The position numbers and the translations under genes were made by a program. The notes beneath the pieces are model-generated. The model saw only the letters and a program-made list of their open reading frames with translations, did no database searches and was not told the DNA's origin. Shown piece after piece: positions 33,478 through 39,991 of a stretch of DNA of 39,991 nt. The stretch is from RHKK01 sp964596245 (GTDB lineage: Bacteria; Patescibacteriota; Patescibacteriia; 2-12-FULL-60-25): assembly GCA_964596245.1 (NCBI GenBank), contig CAZQSK010000006.1:1-39991 (forward strand), written 5' to 3'. Within the stretch, counting starts at the first letter, position 1. Each line of letters starts with the position of its first letter.

Positions 33478-34440
33478 ATGAGTCCGCTCTTTGGCGCCTG
33501 TCCGCTCCTTACGTATAGACCGTTCTATCGTCCTTTTGAGTACCCGCAGTTCTTTGAATTCTTTCAGAAACAGAACCAGGCCCACTGGCTTCCGATTGAA
33601 GTCCCGATGGAAGCCGATATCTCGGACTATCGCTTCAAGCTCACGCCTGAAGAAAAAAACCTTGTCATTCAAATTCTTCGTTTCTTCACGCAAGGAGACA
33701 TCGAAGTGAACAACAACTACAACGCCAAATTGATTCCCGCATTCCCAAAACCGGAAATCAAAATGATGTTATCGGCCTTTGCCGCCATGGAAAGCGTGCA
33801 CGTTTGGGCTTACTCGTATTTGAACGACTCGCTTGGCCTTCCGGAGAAGGAATACAGTGCATTCTTGGAGTTCGAGGCCATGCGCAACAAGTATCAGTAT
33901 ATCCAGACATTTGATGTACGTTCGGTGGAAGAGCTCGCTATAAACCTCGCGGTCTTTGGAGGATTTATGGAAGGCGTTAGCTTGTTTTCCAGCTTTGCCA
34001 TTCTGATGAACTTCCCACGCATGGGAAAACTCAAAGGAGTAGGACAAATCGTCACCTGGAGCATCCGCGATGAAACGCTACATAGCCAGGGAGTCTGCCA
34101 ACTCTTTCGAACGCTCGTGAATGAGAACAAACACATCTGGACCGACGAACTCAAGCAAACACTCTATCGAGCCTGCGAAGATATGGTGCGGCTCGAAGAT
34201 CACTTCATTGATACCTGTTTCTCCATGGGAGCGGTGCCGGGACTCAAGCCGGAAGACGTAAAACAGTACATCAGATATACTGCCGACAAAAAATTGAATG
34301 ACTTGGGCCTCGATAAGGTGTATCACACTCAAAATCCGCTGGCCTGGCTCGATGTGATGGTGAATGCCAAGGAACACACAAACTTCTTCGAAAATCGCGC
34401 GACCGAATACTCGAGAGGCGCGGTGGTGTCGGACTGGTAA
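33478..34440 (+). CDS. nrdB: ribonucleotide reductase class I beta subunit
   Basis: The 320-aa protein starts at the ATG at 33478. The metal ligands line up as D74 (QGDIEV), E105 and H108 (MESVH), E165 (FMEGVSLF), E199 and H202 (DETLH), and the radical tyrosine as Y112, four residues after H108 as in the classical enzymes. It generates the radical that NrdA uses. The metal (Fe or Mn) cannot be told; no nrdI is seen in the window, so class Ia-like is favoured. No SD. Confidence 0.96.
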   Translation: MSPLFGACPLLTYRPFYRPFEYPQFFEFFQKQNQAHWLPIEVPMEADISDYRFKLTPEEKNLVIQILRFFTQGDIEVNNNYNAKLIPAFPKPEIKMMLSAFAAMESVHVWAYSYLNDSLGLPEKEYSAFLEFEAMRNKYQYIQTFDVRSVEELAINLAVFGGFMEGVSLFSSFAILMNFPRMGKLKGVGQIVTWSIRDETLHSQGVCQLFRTLVNENKHIWTDELKQTLYRACEDMVRLEDHFIDTCFSMGAVPGLKPEDVKQYIRYTADKKLNDLGLDKVYHTQNPLAWLDVMVNAKEHTNFFENRATEYSRGAVVSDW

Positions 34441-34459
34441 AAAATCTAAAACGAACCTT

Positions 34460-36367
34460 ATGACCAATTACGCAAACGTCATTGACGCCCTCTCCAATAA
34501 CGATCTCGACGCTGCCCGCGACATGCTTCTCGCTCAGATGAAGAGCGAGACGGCCGGGAAGCGCAGCTGGGATTGTCCGCATTACACGGCCAACCGCGCC
34601 ATTCAGGAAGGGATTAAGAAAACCGACGAGTTCGAGAAGCTCGCCACGTACTTTGGTTTGGAAAACTTGCGCGACCGCTATGTGTTGCGCGACAAAGAGG
34701 GGAACATCTGCGAAGACTTGCAGGAGTTTTATGCACGCGTCGCGACCGGTCTTGCACGCGGTGATGCGGCTTTGGCCCAACGCTTGTACGACTACATGAC
34801 GCGCTGCTGGTACATCCCGGCCACGCCGACCATGATGAATATCGGTACGACCAAGGGTTTGCCGATTTCCTGCTTTCTGAACACCGTTCCGGATACGTTG
34901 GAAGGAATTTTCGATATCTATCGCGAAAACGCCTTCTTGGCGAAGTATGGCGGTGGTATTGGTACGGACTGGTCACAGCTACGTGGGCAAAACGCCGCGC
35001 TTCAGGCGAGCGGCTTGAAGTCATCGGGTGTCATCCCATTCTTGAAGATCATGGACTCGGCCACGATCGCGGTTTCACGCAACTCCACACGCCGTGGAGC
35101 GGCAGCCGCGTATCTGCGCATTGACCACCCGGATATTGAAGACTTTTTGGAGATGCGCAAGCCGACCGGTGGTGACATCGATCGCAAGTGCTTGAACATC
35201 AACAACGGTATCGTGATCACCGACGAGTTCATGAAGGCGGTGGAAGAAAATCGCGAATACGATTTGATTGATCCGCATTACAAGACCGTCACCAAGAAAT
35301 TGAATGCGCAGGAGATCTGGAGAAAAATCTTGACCATGCGCGCCGAAACAGGGGAGCCGTATCTGTTGTTTATCGACACGGTGAACCGCGCACGCCCGGA
35401 ACATCACAAGGCGCTTGGTCTTATGGTGCGTCAGAGCAACCTCTGCACGGAGATCGTATTGCCGACGGATGAGACGCGTACGGCCGTCTGCTGCTTGGGC
35501 AACCTCAACATCGAGAAGTATGACGCTTGGAAGGATCAGATCGAGCAGATCACCTATGACTGCGTGACGGCCCTCGACAACAACCTTGAAACCTTTATCG
35601 AGATGGCTGATCCGAAGGAGTTCAAGAAAGCCATCAACTCCGTAAAGCATGAGCGTTCGATTGGTTTGGGCGTGATGGGCTATCACGGCTATCTCATGAG
35701 CAAAATGGTGCCGTTCGAGAGCTTGATGGCGCGCAACATCAACAAGGACATCTTTGCCAATATCCAGAAGCATGCCCACGCGGCCTCAGAACGCCTTGGG
35801 AGAGAGCGTGGCTTGCCGTTGGACGGTGGAACGCGTCGCAACAGCTATGTGACCAGTATTCAGCCCACAGCCTCAACCAGCTTCATCTGCAACGAAGCTA
35901 CGCCCTCGATTGAACCGATCTCAGGTAATGCCTTCTTGCAGAAGACGCTTTCGGGCAGCTTCTTGTACAAGAACAAGCACTTGGTGAAATTGCTCGAATC
36001 AAAGGGCATGAACACGACCGAGCTCTGGAAGAAAATCATCGCCGACAAGGGGAGTGTGCTGAACGTCGACGGTTTGTCGGCGGAAGAGAAGTCCGTGTTC
36101 CGCACGCCGTATGAAATGAACATGCGCGAATTGATTCAGCAGGCTGCTGATCGTCAGCCGTTCATCGACCAGGCGCAATCGCTCAACGTATTCTTCCCGA
36201 CGCCTATCTCCGGAAAATACTTGAACGAAGTGCACACGATGGCTTGGAAGCTCGGCGTGAAGTCGCTGTACTATCTCCGCTCCGCCGCTCCGATCCACGC
36301 CGAAAGCATTGATGCACAAACCATCAAGCGCGACGTGGCCACCGAAGAGTGCGCCGTTTGCCAATAA
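34460..36367 (+). CDS. nrdA: ribonucleotide reductase class I alpha subunit, no ATP-cone
   Basis: The 635-aa protein starts at the ATG at 34460; the longer frame overlaps nrdB. Active-site residues: N327, C329 (thiyl) and E331 in SNLCTE, the redox pair C138 (PISC) and about C344 (AVC), radical-path Y604-Y605, and C-terminal C631-x-x-C634 for re-reduction. It makes deoxynucleotides from ribonucleotides. The N-terminus, MTNYANVIDALSNNDLDAA, goes directly into the catalytic domain without an ATP-cone, so dATP feedback at this subunit should be missing, leaving the NrdR operator as a main control (inference). No SD. Confidence 0.96.
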   Translation: MTNYANVIDALSNNDLDAARDMLLAQMKSETAGKRSWDCPHYTANRAIQEGIKKTDEFEKLATYFGLENLRDRYVLRDKEGNICEDLQEFYARVATGLARGDAALAQRLYDYMTRCWYIPATPTMMNIGTTKGLPISCFLNTVPDTLEGIFDIYRENAFLAKYGGGIGTDWSQLRGQNAALQASGLKSSGVIPFLKIMDSATIAVSRNSTRRGAAAAYLRIDHPDIEDFLEMRKPTGGDIDRKCLNINNGIVITDEFMKAVEENREYDLIDPHYKTVTKKLNAQEIWRKILTMRAETGEPYLLFIDTVNRARPEHHKALGLMVRQSNLCTEIVLPTDETRTAVCCLGNLNIEKYDAWKDQIEQITYDCVTALDNNLETFIEMADPKEFKKAINSVKHERSIGLGVMGYHGYLMSKMVPFESLMARNINKDIFANIQKHAHAASERLGRERGLPLDGGTRRNSYVTSIQPTASTSFICNEATPSIEPISGNAFLQKTLSGSFLYKNKHLVKLLESKGMNTTELWKKIIADKGSVLNVDGLSAEEKSVFRTPYEMNMRELIQQAADRQPFIDQAQSLNVFFPTPISGKYLNEVHTMAWKLGVKSLYYLRSAAPIHAESIDAQTIKRDVATEECAVCQ

Positions 36368-36377
36368 GATCGCAGAG

Positions 36378-36400
36378 AAGCCCCGCCTAAAGCGGGGCTT
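36378..36400 (+). terminator. terminator of the RNR operon
   Basis: AAGCCCCGC (36378-36386), loop CTAAA, GCGGGGCTT (36392-36400), a 9-bp perfect stem followed by a weak T stretch. Confidence 0.85.
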
Positions 36401-36429
36401 TGAAATAAAAGACCCCACGCTAGGTGGGG
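36401..36429 (-). terminator. terminator of the 36433 gene
   Basis: On the minus strand CCCCAC-CTAGC-GTGGGG (36429-36413) followed by TCTTTTATTT. It lies three bases past the stop. Confidence 0.85.
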
Positions 36430-36432
36430 AAT

Positions 36433-36774
36433 TCAGGGTGAAGGCGGGTAGTGGTACATCGCCGTCACCTTGAAGGTGATGCGCTCGTCCGTGGCCACGA
36501 CTTTGATGTCGTACCAGGGAGCTTGAAAGATTGAGCGCCTGATGAGGCCGTCGCTCGGAAGCGAGTCTCGGATCTGGTCGTAGGTGGACTTGAGAACGAC
36601 CATCTCCGAAGCCTTTCCGTCTTCCAGACGCGCGTGAGCCTCTTCCGGCTTGTAGGCCAGAATAAACGTCAGGTCGGGGAGCTGCGGGCTTTGCAGGCCA
36701 CGAAACGACGCCTGCAAGCGCGCATACACCATTTCCAGCGCGAGCTGGCTTTGTCGATCGCGGATTTGCGACAC
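36433..36774 (-). CDS. unknown small soluble protein, cassette gene
   Basis: The 113-aa protein starts at a GTG with GGAGGTGA seven bases upstream. It has an amphipathic helix (about 5-25), strands LTFILAY and ITFKVTAMYHY, and no membrane segment. I do not recognise it. It follows the acidic protein gene by 30 bases on the same strand, with a 6-bp hairpin between them that lacks a T-run, so it may be read through from that gene. The SD and terminator place it in the cassette class; no separate promoter was found. Confidence 0.7.
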   Translation of the reverse strand: MSQIRDRQSQLALEMVYARLQASFRGLQSPQLPDLTFILAYKPEEAHARLEDGKASEMVVLKSTYDQIRDSLPSDGLIRRSIFQAPWYDIKVVATDERITFKVTAMYHYPPSP

Positions 36775-36786
36775 CGTGTCACCTCC

Positions 36787-36804
36787 GCGCTGATCTAACA
36801 GCGC
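36787..36804 (-). other. hairpin between acidic protein gene and 36433 gene
   Basis: GCGCTG-ATCTAA-CAGCGC, a 6-bp stem with no T-run on either strand, sits between the stop at 36805 and the SD of the next gene. It may weaken read-through or shield the SD. Confidence 0.5.
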
Positions 36805-37119
36805 TTACTCCTCCTCGTCAACCAAGGTGGGTTCGTCCTCTTCCTTCAAAACTTTTTCCAAACGATCGAGCTCTTTCAGCTCATCAAGCTCTTCGGGCTC
36901 TTCCTCCTCTTCCTTTTTCTCCTCAACTGCGACCGGTTCGGCAGCAACGACTTTTTCTACAGCCTCTTCTTCCTCTTCATCGTCTTCCTTATCGTCATCA
37001 TCCTTGCCGGCGATGTGCATGCCCAAAGCAGCCAAATTCTCGGACTCGTCGGAAACGTCGAGTCCTTGCATGTCACGGTCCCAGCTAGACGGGCCCGTCG
37101 TGAGGTTCAAGTTGCTCAT
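36805..37119 (-). CDS. highly acidic small protein, unknown
   Basis: I place the start at the ATG at 37119 (MSNLNLTTGPSSW), after a good promoter; a longer frame to 37191 would begin upstream of that promoter. The 104-aa product has a short N-terminal segment, then Asp/Glu runs (AGKDDDDKEDDEEEEEAV) and an acidic helical end with a Leu heptad (LDELKELDRLEKVLKEE). It is probably disordered, perhaps binding a basic partner. No SD. Its codons give a Ser-rich shadow frame on the other strand. Confidence 0.7.
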   Translation of the reverse strand: MSNLNLTTGPSSWDRDMQGLDVSDESENLAALGMHIAGKDDDDKEDDEEEEEAVEKVVAAEPVAVEEKKEEEEEPEELDELKELDRLEKVLKEEDEPTLVDEEE

Positions 37120-37142
37120 ATGTGTTCTGGGGGATACGGCCG

Positions 37143-37171
37143 AAGATAAAACAGCGTCCCAAGGTTTGCAA
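37143..37171 (-). promoter_or_regulatory. promoter of the acidic protein gene
   Basis: TTGCAA (37166-37171), 17 bases, TATCTT (37143-37148) on the minus strand; the ATG follows 23 bases after the -10. TTGCAA is its own complement and might also serve the divergent rmuC, but no matching -10 is convincing there. Confidence 0.6.
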
Positions 37172-37201
37172 GGGGGGTGCAGTTCGGACATGATACTCGC
37201 T

Positions 37202-38254
37202 ATGAACGACCCTGTCGCCTTGGTTATTGTCTGCCTTATTCTCCTTGTGGGATTTGGCGGTTTAGCGTGGCTTTTGACCCGAAAAAGGGAAGAAGGGGGC
37301 TCCGGAATGGACCCTCAGGCCATGCTCATGCTCCAGCAGCGCCTGGAGAGCCTGGATCAGGAGCTACGCCGCTCCCTGACCGAGAATTCGCGCTCGCAAC
37401 AGACCTCCAGTCATCACATGACCGGAGCGGTACGCGATGTCACCGAACGTCTAGCGAAAATTGAGGAGACGAATAAACAGGTACTGTCTTTCTCCGGACA
37501 GTTGGAAAATTTGCAGCGTATTCTCACCAACCCAAAACAGCGCGGCATTTTGGGAGAATATTATCTTGAAACGCTACTCAAGAACGTATTCGCCCCTGAT
37601 CAATATCAAATGCAGTATGCGTTTAAAGACGGGGAGATTGTCGATGCAGCCGTTTTCATCAAAGAGAAAATTGTACCGATTGACTCAAAGTTCAGCTTGG
37701 AAAATTACAACCGTCTTGTCGAAGCGACGACGGATGAAGATCGCAAACGCTATGAACGCGATTTCATCAACGATTTGAAAAATCGCATCAAAGAAACAGC
37801 CAAGTATGTACGTCCTCAGGAGGGGACGATGGACTTCGCTTTCATGTTCATTCCGCATGAAGCGATTTATTACGATTTGTTGGTCAACAAGATCGGAGAG
37901 GTGGGGGAGGACACGGAAAACATCTTGCAACGCGCTGCTTCCAAGTGGCATGTGATTATCGTGTCGCCGACGAGTTTCACTGCGTATCTGCAAACCGTTT
38001 TGCAAGGCTTGCGTGCGCTGAAGATTGAAGAGCAAGCCTTGGAAATCAAGAAGCGTGTAGGGGAGTTGGGTCGCCATCTTTCCGCCTATGACCAGCACTT
38101 CCAGTCGCTGGGCAAACATCTAGGCACGGTTGTAAATAAATATAATGATGCCGACAAAGAATTGGCTAAGATCGATAAAGACGTCTTACGCATCTCAGGC
38201 GAGGGGATGGGGCATGACACTTCCCCGCTAGAAAAGCCGCTTTTGGAAGGCTAG
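37202..38254 (+). CDS. rmuC: RmuC family protein
   Basis: I begin at the ATG at 37202 (MNDPVALVIVCL); an ATG four codons upstream (37190) is also possible. A much longer upstream frame is the Ser-rich shadow of the acidic gene. The 350-aa protein has an N-terminal membrane helix (about 4-24), a coiled coil (about 40-95), and the RmuC nuclease-like domain with KQRGILGEYYLETLL and AAVFIKEKIVPIDSKFSLENY, the PD-(D/E)xK-like core. RmuC limits rearrangements at inverted repeats. A SanA-like gene follows after two bases. Confidence 0.94.
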   Translation: MNDPVALVIVCLILLVGFGGLAWLLTRKREEGGSGMDPQAMLMLQQRLESLDQELRRSLTENSRSQQTSSHHMTGAVRDVTERLAKIEETNKQVLSFSGQLENLQRILTNPKQRGILGEYYLETLLKNVFAPDQYQMQYAFKDGEIVDAAVFIKEKIVPIDSKFSLENYNRLVEATTDEDRKRYERDFINDLKNRIKETAKYVRPQEGTMDFAFMFIPHEAIYYDLLVNKIGEVGEDTENILQRAASKWHVIIVSPTSFTAYLQTVLQGLRALKIEEQALEIKKRVGELGRHLSAYDQHFQSLGKHLGTVVNKYNDADKELAKIDKDVLRISGEGMGHDTSPLEKPLLEG

Positions 38255-38256
38255 CC

Positions 38257-38877
38257 ATGACATTTAACAAACAACAATTCCCGACTCTCGCGAAGCCGAT
38301 CCTCGTACTCGGTTTAGCTGTCGTATTCGCCATCGTACGCGTCCAAACGGCAGAATTGAGCGCCATCGTTCCGCAACAAGATGCAAAGCAGGCCCCATAC
38401 GCTATCGTACTTGGCGCAAGCGTGAAAGAAGATGGATCAGCCTCAGATGCGCTCTTAGACCGTTTAAAAACAGGCGTAGAGCTCTATCAAGCAGGGAAAG
38501 TGTTAAAAATACTTTTGACTGGTGATGACGGCGGTCTGCGCAGCAATGAGGTTAAAGAAATGAAACGCGTCACGCTTGAACTTGGAGTTACTTCTACAGA
38601 TGTTCTGGTTGATGGTCAGGGCTATCGCACATATGAGAGCTGCAAACGAGCAGCGGAAGAGTTTGATATCAAACAAGCGATTGTTGTTACGCAACGCTTC
38701 CATCTTGCGCGAGCGCTTTATCTCTGCCGACACTTCGGGATCGATGCGCAGGGCGTCTCGGCAGACAAGCAAAGCTATGTTCGCATCATCTACTTCACCA
38801 TTCGTGAATTAGGAGCGAGCGCAAAAGCCTGGTGGGACGTAAATGTCTGGGCGCCCGCAAGTCCCGTGCAGATTTAA
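38257..38877 (+). CDS. SanA/YdcF-like DUF218 membrane-anchored protein
   Basis: The 206-aa protein has an N-terminal membrane helix (about 12-30) and a DUF218 domain: YAIVLGASVKEDGSASDALLDRL, KILLTGDDGG, NEVKEMKRVTLELGV, RTYESCKRAAE and VVTQRFHLARALYLCR. Members (SanA, ElyC, YdcF) act in envelope integrity; their reaction is unclear. The order matches SanA (vancomycin sensitivity). It is co-transcribed with rmuC (two-base gap), SD-less. Confidence 0.9.
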   Translation: MTFNKQQFPTLAKPILVLGLAVVFAIVRVQTAELSAIVPQQDAKQAPYAIVLGASVKEDGSASDALLDRLKTGVELYQAGKVLKILLTGDDGGLRSNEVKEMKRVTLELGVTSTDVLVDGQGYRTYESCKRAAEEFDIKQAIVVTQRFHLARALYLCRHFGIDAQGVSADKQSYVRIIYFTIRELGASAKAWWDVNVWAPASPVQI

Positions 38878-38897
38878 AAAAAGACCCAATCGGGTCT
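38876..38897 (-). terminator. terminator of the 38896-39737 cassette
   Basis: On the minus strand AGACCC-GATT-GGGTCT followed by a T-run of seven (38882-38876). The TAG stop at 38896-38898 overlaps the stem. The A-rich plus strand gives no clear terminator for the rmuC unit. Confidence 0.88.
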
Positions 38898-39078
38898 AGC
38901 GTGCGTCCAGCGGACGAGGTTCGTCCAGGTCCTTCCAGGCCGGCGTGTCGCCGAAGATCATCTTCTTGATGCTCTCGAAGAGCTCCAAGAGCAAATCAGC
39001 CAGAAGCATGTACATCATCCACCAGCGTTCGATGAAGTTGTCGAACGTCTTCACTTCTTCGTCTTCGCTCTTCTTCAT
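38896..39078 (-). CDS. small amphipathic or membrane protein, cassette gene
   Basis: The start is the ATG at 39078, preceded by GGGAGC and overlapping the upstream TGA (ATGA). A longer frame to 39132 is in the neighbour. The 60-aa peptide has an acidic N-terminus, a strongly hydrophobic helix (about 16-36, FIERWWMMYMLLADLLLELF) and a charged Pro-rich end. It may be a peripheral or single-pass membrane peptide. The ATGA overlap implies production together with the preceding gene; a small partner or toxin-like peptide cannot be excluded. Confidence 0.65.
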   Translation of the reverse strand: MKKSEDEEVKTFDNFIERWWMMYMLLADLLLELFESIKKMIFGDTPAWKDLDEPRPLDAR

Positions 39079-39737
39079 TGTCTTGCTCCCGGGTTCAGTG
39101 TCTGTACGACAGGCCAGAAACGATCCGCCCAAGAACGGGGCGTTGAAAACACCCCTTCAGGGATCAGAAGGTGCGTTGCACCGGCCCCGAAGATACCTGC
39201 AGACTCTTCAGGCTTCCCGGCGTATTGCCAAACGAACAGAGGCTCCTTGCTACGGGACTCCGGTCGTTCGACTGCTACATCGCTCGAAGGAAATGCGACG
39301 CCGTCGAAGGGCTGCCGTGCCGCAGCTATTCTGAATGCGACGGGAAGCTCCTCATAGACCCTAGGTTCGCGCATACCGACCTCTTCCATGCTCAAGACGA
39401 GCTTGAACTTAGGATCGGCCTTAGCCAGAGCTTCGAATACATCCAGTGTGTGAGCGCACGGCACGACAAGCGCATCTACACCCATGTCCTCGTAACGACG
39501 AAGGAGATCAGAGTGTTCAAGTCCCCAGAGGCTCTCGGGCCTCAGGTAGAGCTTGAGCTTGGCCTTCTTGAAGGCTGCCAGGACGACCTTCGGGTCTTCC
39601 GTGAACCAGCTTGAAGATACCAGCGCTCCAAGAACTCCTGGATGACCCTTCAGCTCGAGAATCTTCTCTGCCATGAGTCGCGGAGCCCCGAGGGACCGCG
39701 AAAGCACGATCATGGGCTTCCATGCGGCGCGCGGCAT
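39075..39737 (-). CDS. unknown alpha/beta protein, cassette gene
   Basis: The 220-aa protein starts at the ATG at 39737; GGAGG lies 5-6 bases upstream and an overlapping ATG at 39741 is in another frame. It alternates strands and helices (VLGALVSSSWF, KLKLYLRP, MGVDALVVPCAH, KFKLVLSMEEV, FDGVAFPSSD, GAGATHLLIPEGVF), the rhythm of a TIM-barrel-like fold, but I see no signature of a known enzyme. It is the first gene of a two-gene cassette with SD, candidate promoter and terminator. Confidence 0.75.
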   Translation of the reverse strand: MPRAAWKPMIVLSRSLGAPRLMAEKILELKGHPGVLGALVSSSWFTEDPKVVLAAFKKAKLKLYLRPESLWGLEHSDLLRRYEDMGVDALVVPCAHTLDVFEALAKADPKFKLVLSMEEVGMREPRVYEELPVAFRIAAARQPFDGVAFPSSDVAVERPESRSKEPLFVWQYAGKPEESAGIFGAGATHLLIPEGVFSTPRSWADRFWPVVQTLNPGARQ

Positions 39738-39782
39738 TCATGCCTCCGGGATAGGGGGTTGAAGGAACGGCAAACTGAAGAT

Positions 39783-39811
39783 AGTTAGAAGGACAAGAGA
39801 GTTGAGGTCAA
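39783..39811 (-). promoter_or_regulatory. candidate promoter of the 39075-39737 cassette
   Basis: TTGACC (39806-39811), 17 bases, CTAACT (39783-39788) on the minus strand; TAACTA with an 18-base spacer is an alternative. An AT-rich stretch lies upstream. Confidence 0.4.
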
Positions 39812-39881
39812 ATCCAGATAAAGTGAAAAATATTTTTTTTAAAAAAGTTCGTAGTAGAGGAGTAAGAAAAAATAAAAAAAC

Positions 39882-39991
39882 TTAATCGGTACCGAAATTG
39901 GTACCGATTGGAAAACATTCGAAAAATTCATTTTTTGCGGGCGGGGAGGGGAAGCGACACTTGTCTTTACGGATACCTAAGCGTCGCACAA
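39882..39991 (-). CDS. possible C-terminal end of a minus-strand gene (partial)
   Basis: From the right edge on the minus strand a frame is open for 35 codons, ending at TAA (39882-39884), with residues ending FECFPIGTNFGTD. The stop falls at the end of a perfect hairpin followed by T-runs, like other genes in the window whose terminators overlap their stop. Thirty-five open codons can arise by chance, and I do not recognise the sequence. Confidence 0.3.
   Translation of the reverse strand, partial: VRRLGIRKDKCRFPSPPAKNEFFECFPIGTNFGTD
39884..39909 (-). terminator. 10-bp perfect inverted repeat, likely terminator
   Basis: AATCGGTACC (39884-39893), spacer GAAATT, GGTACCGATT (39900-39909). On the minus strand it is followed by AAG, seven T, A and six T, as expected for a terminator of a gene coming from the right. 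An operator role is an alternative. The stretch 39738-39880 between it and the 39737 gene is AT-rich and holds only the candidate promoter. Confidence 0.6.

Noticed and set aside
36827..37189. Ser-rich N-terminal extension in frame with rmuC
   Set aside because: It is the antisense of the acidic protein's Asp/Glu codons; the RmuC membrane helix begins right after the ATG at 37202.
1..39991. CRISPR array, transposon or prophage
   Set aside because: No regularly spaced repeats, transposase, integrase or phage structural genes; the only repeat pair is the pilin-core duplication.
1..39991. Alternative code with UGA read as glycine, as in some CPR lineages
   Set aside because: Conserved proteins end normally and many genes stop at TGA right at terminators.

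Overview
The window looks like a piece of a Candidate Phyla Radiation (Patescibacteria-type) bacterial chromosome. This is inferred from gene content and layout only: VirB2/TrbC-like pilin genes, very tight gene packing, almost no Shine-Dalgarno (SD) sequences in front of housekeeping genes, a lone NrdJ C-terminal-domain gene beside class I ribonucleotide reductase, and many lineage-specific unknown genes. The standard code is used, with TGA as a stop. I saw no rRNA, tRNA, CRISPR array, transposase or integrase.

Layout. (1) 1-10368, minus strand: a compact cell-envelope block reading lemA, htpX, a clpC-like AAA+ unfoldase, an 848-aa low-complexity membrane protein, a membrane-anchored beta-propeller, a DsbA-like thiol oxidoreductase, a pilin-like protein fused to an M15 (VanY-type) peptidase, and a second Cys-rich pilin-like protein cut by the left edge. 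This could be a pilus or type IV secretion-like surface module with its own disulfide catalyst and wall-cutting enzyme. (2) 10449-18077, plus strand: phosphomannomutase family, murI, rseP, pheS, pheT and two small membrane proteins. (3) 18962-26146, plus strand: dnaE, a small membrane protein, a beta-CASP metallo-beta-lactamase RNase, and an unusual EamA transporter fused to a glycoside-hydrolase-like domain. (4) 27923-29734 typA; 32115-32696 a DEDDy exonuclease; 32744-36400 a ribonucleotide reductase operon (NrdJ C-terminal domain, nrdB, nrdA) behind a convincing tandem NrdR operator; 37202-38877 rmuC and a SanA/DUF218 protein.

The most striking pattern is a second class of genes threaded between the housekeeping genes from about 18 kb onward: 18091-18834(-), 26192-27138(+), 27190-27579(+), 27649-27726(+), 29760-30407(-), 30608-31267(+), 31308-32027(-), 36433-36774(-) and 38896-39737(-). 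All encode proteins I do not recognise. Each has an SD (usually GGAGG), most have their own TTGACR-type -35 element, and most end in a rho-independent terminator whose hairpin overlaps the stop codon. The housekeeping genes lack SDs and several have a -10 box only 6-12 nt before the start codon, implying leaderless or nearly leaderless mRNAs. The window therefore seems to hold two expression regimes, with the unknown genes behaving like self-contained, moron-like cassettes. Between 27649 and 27860 one cassette carries a 25-codon ORF followed by three consecutive hairpins that may be an undescribed structured RNA.
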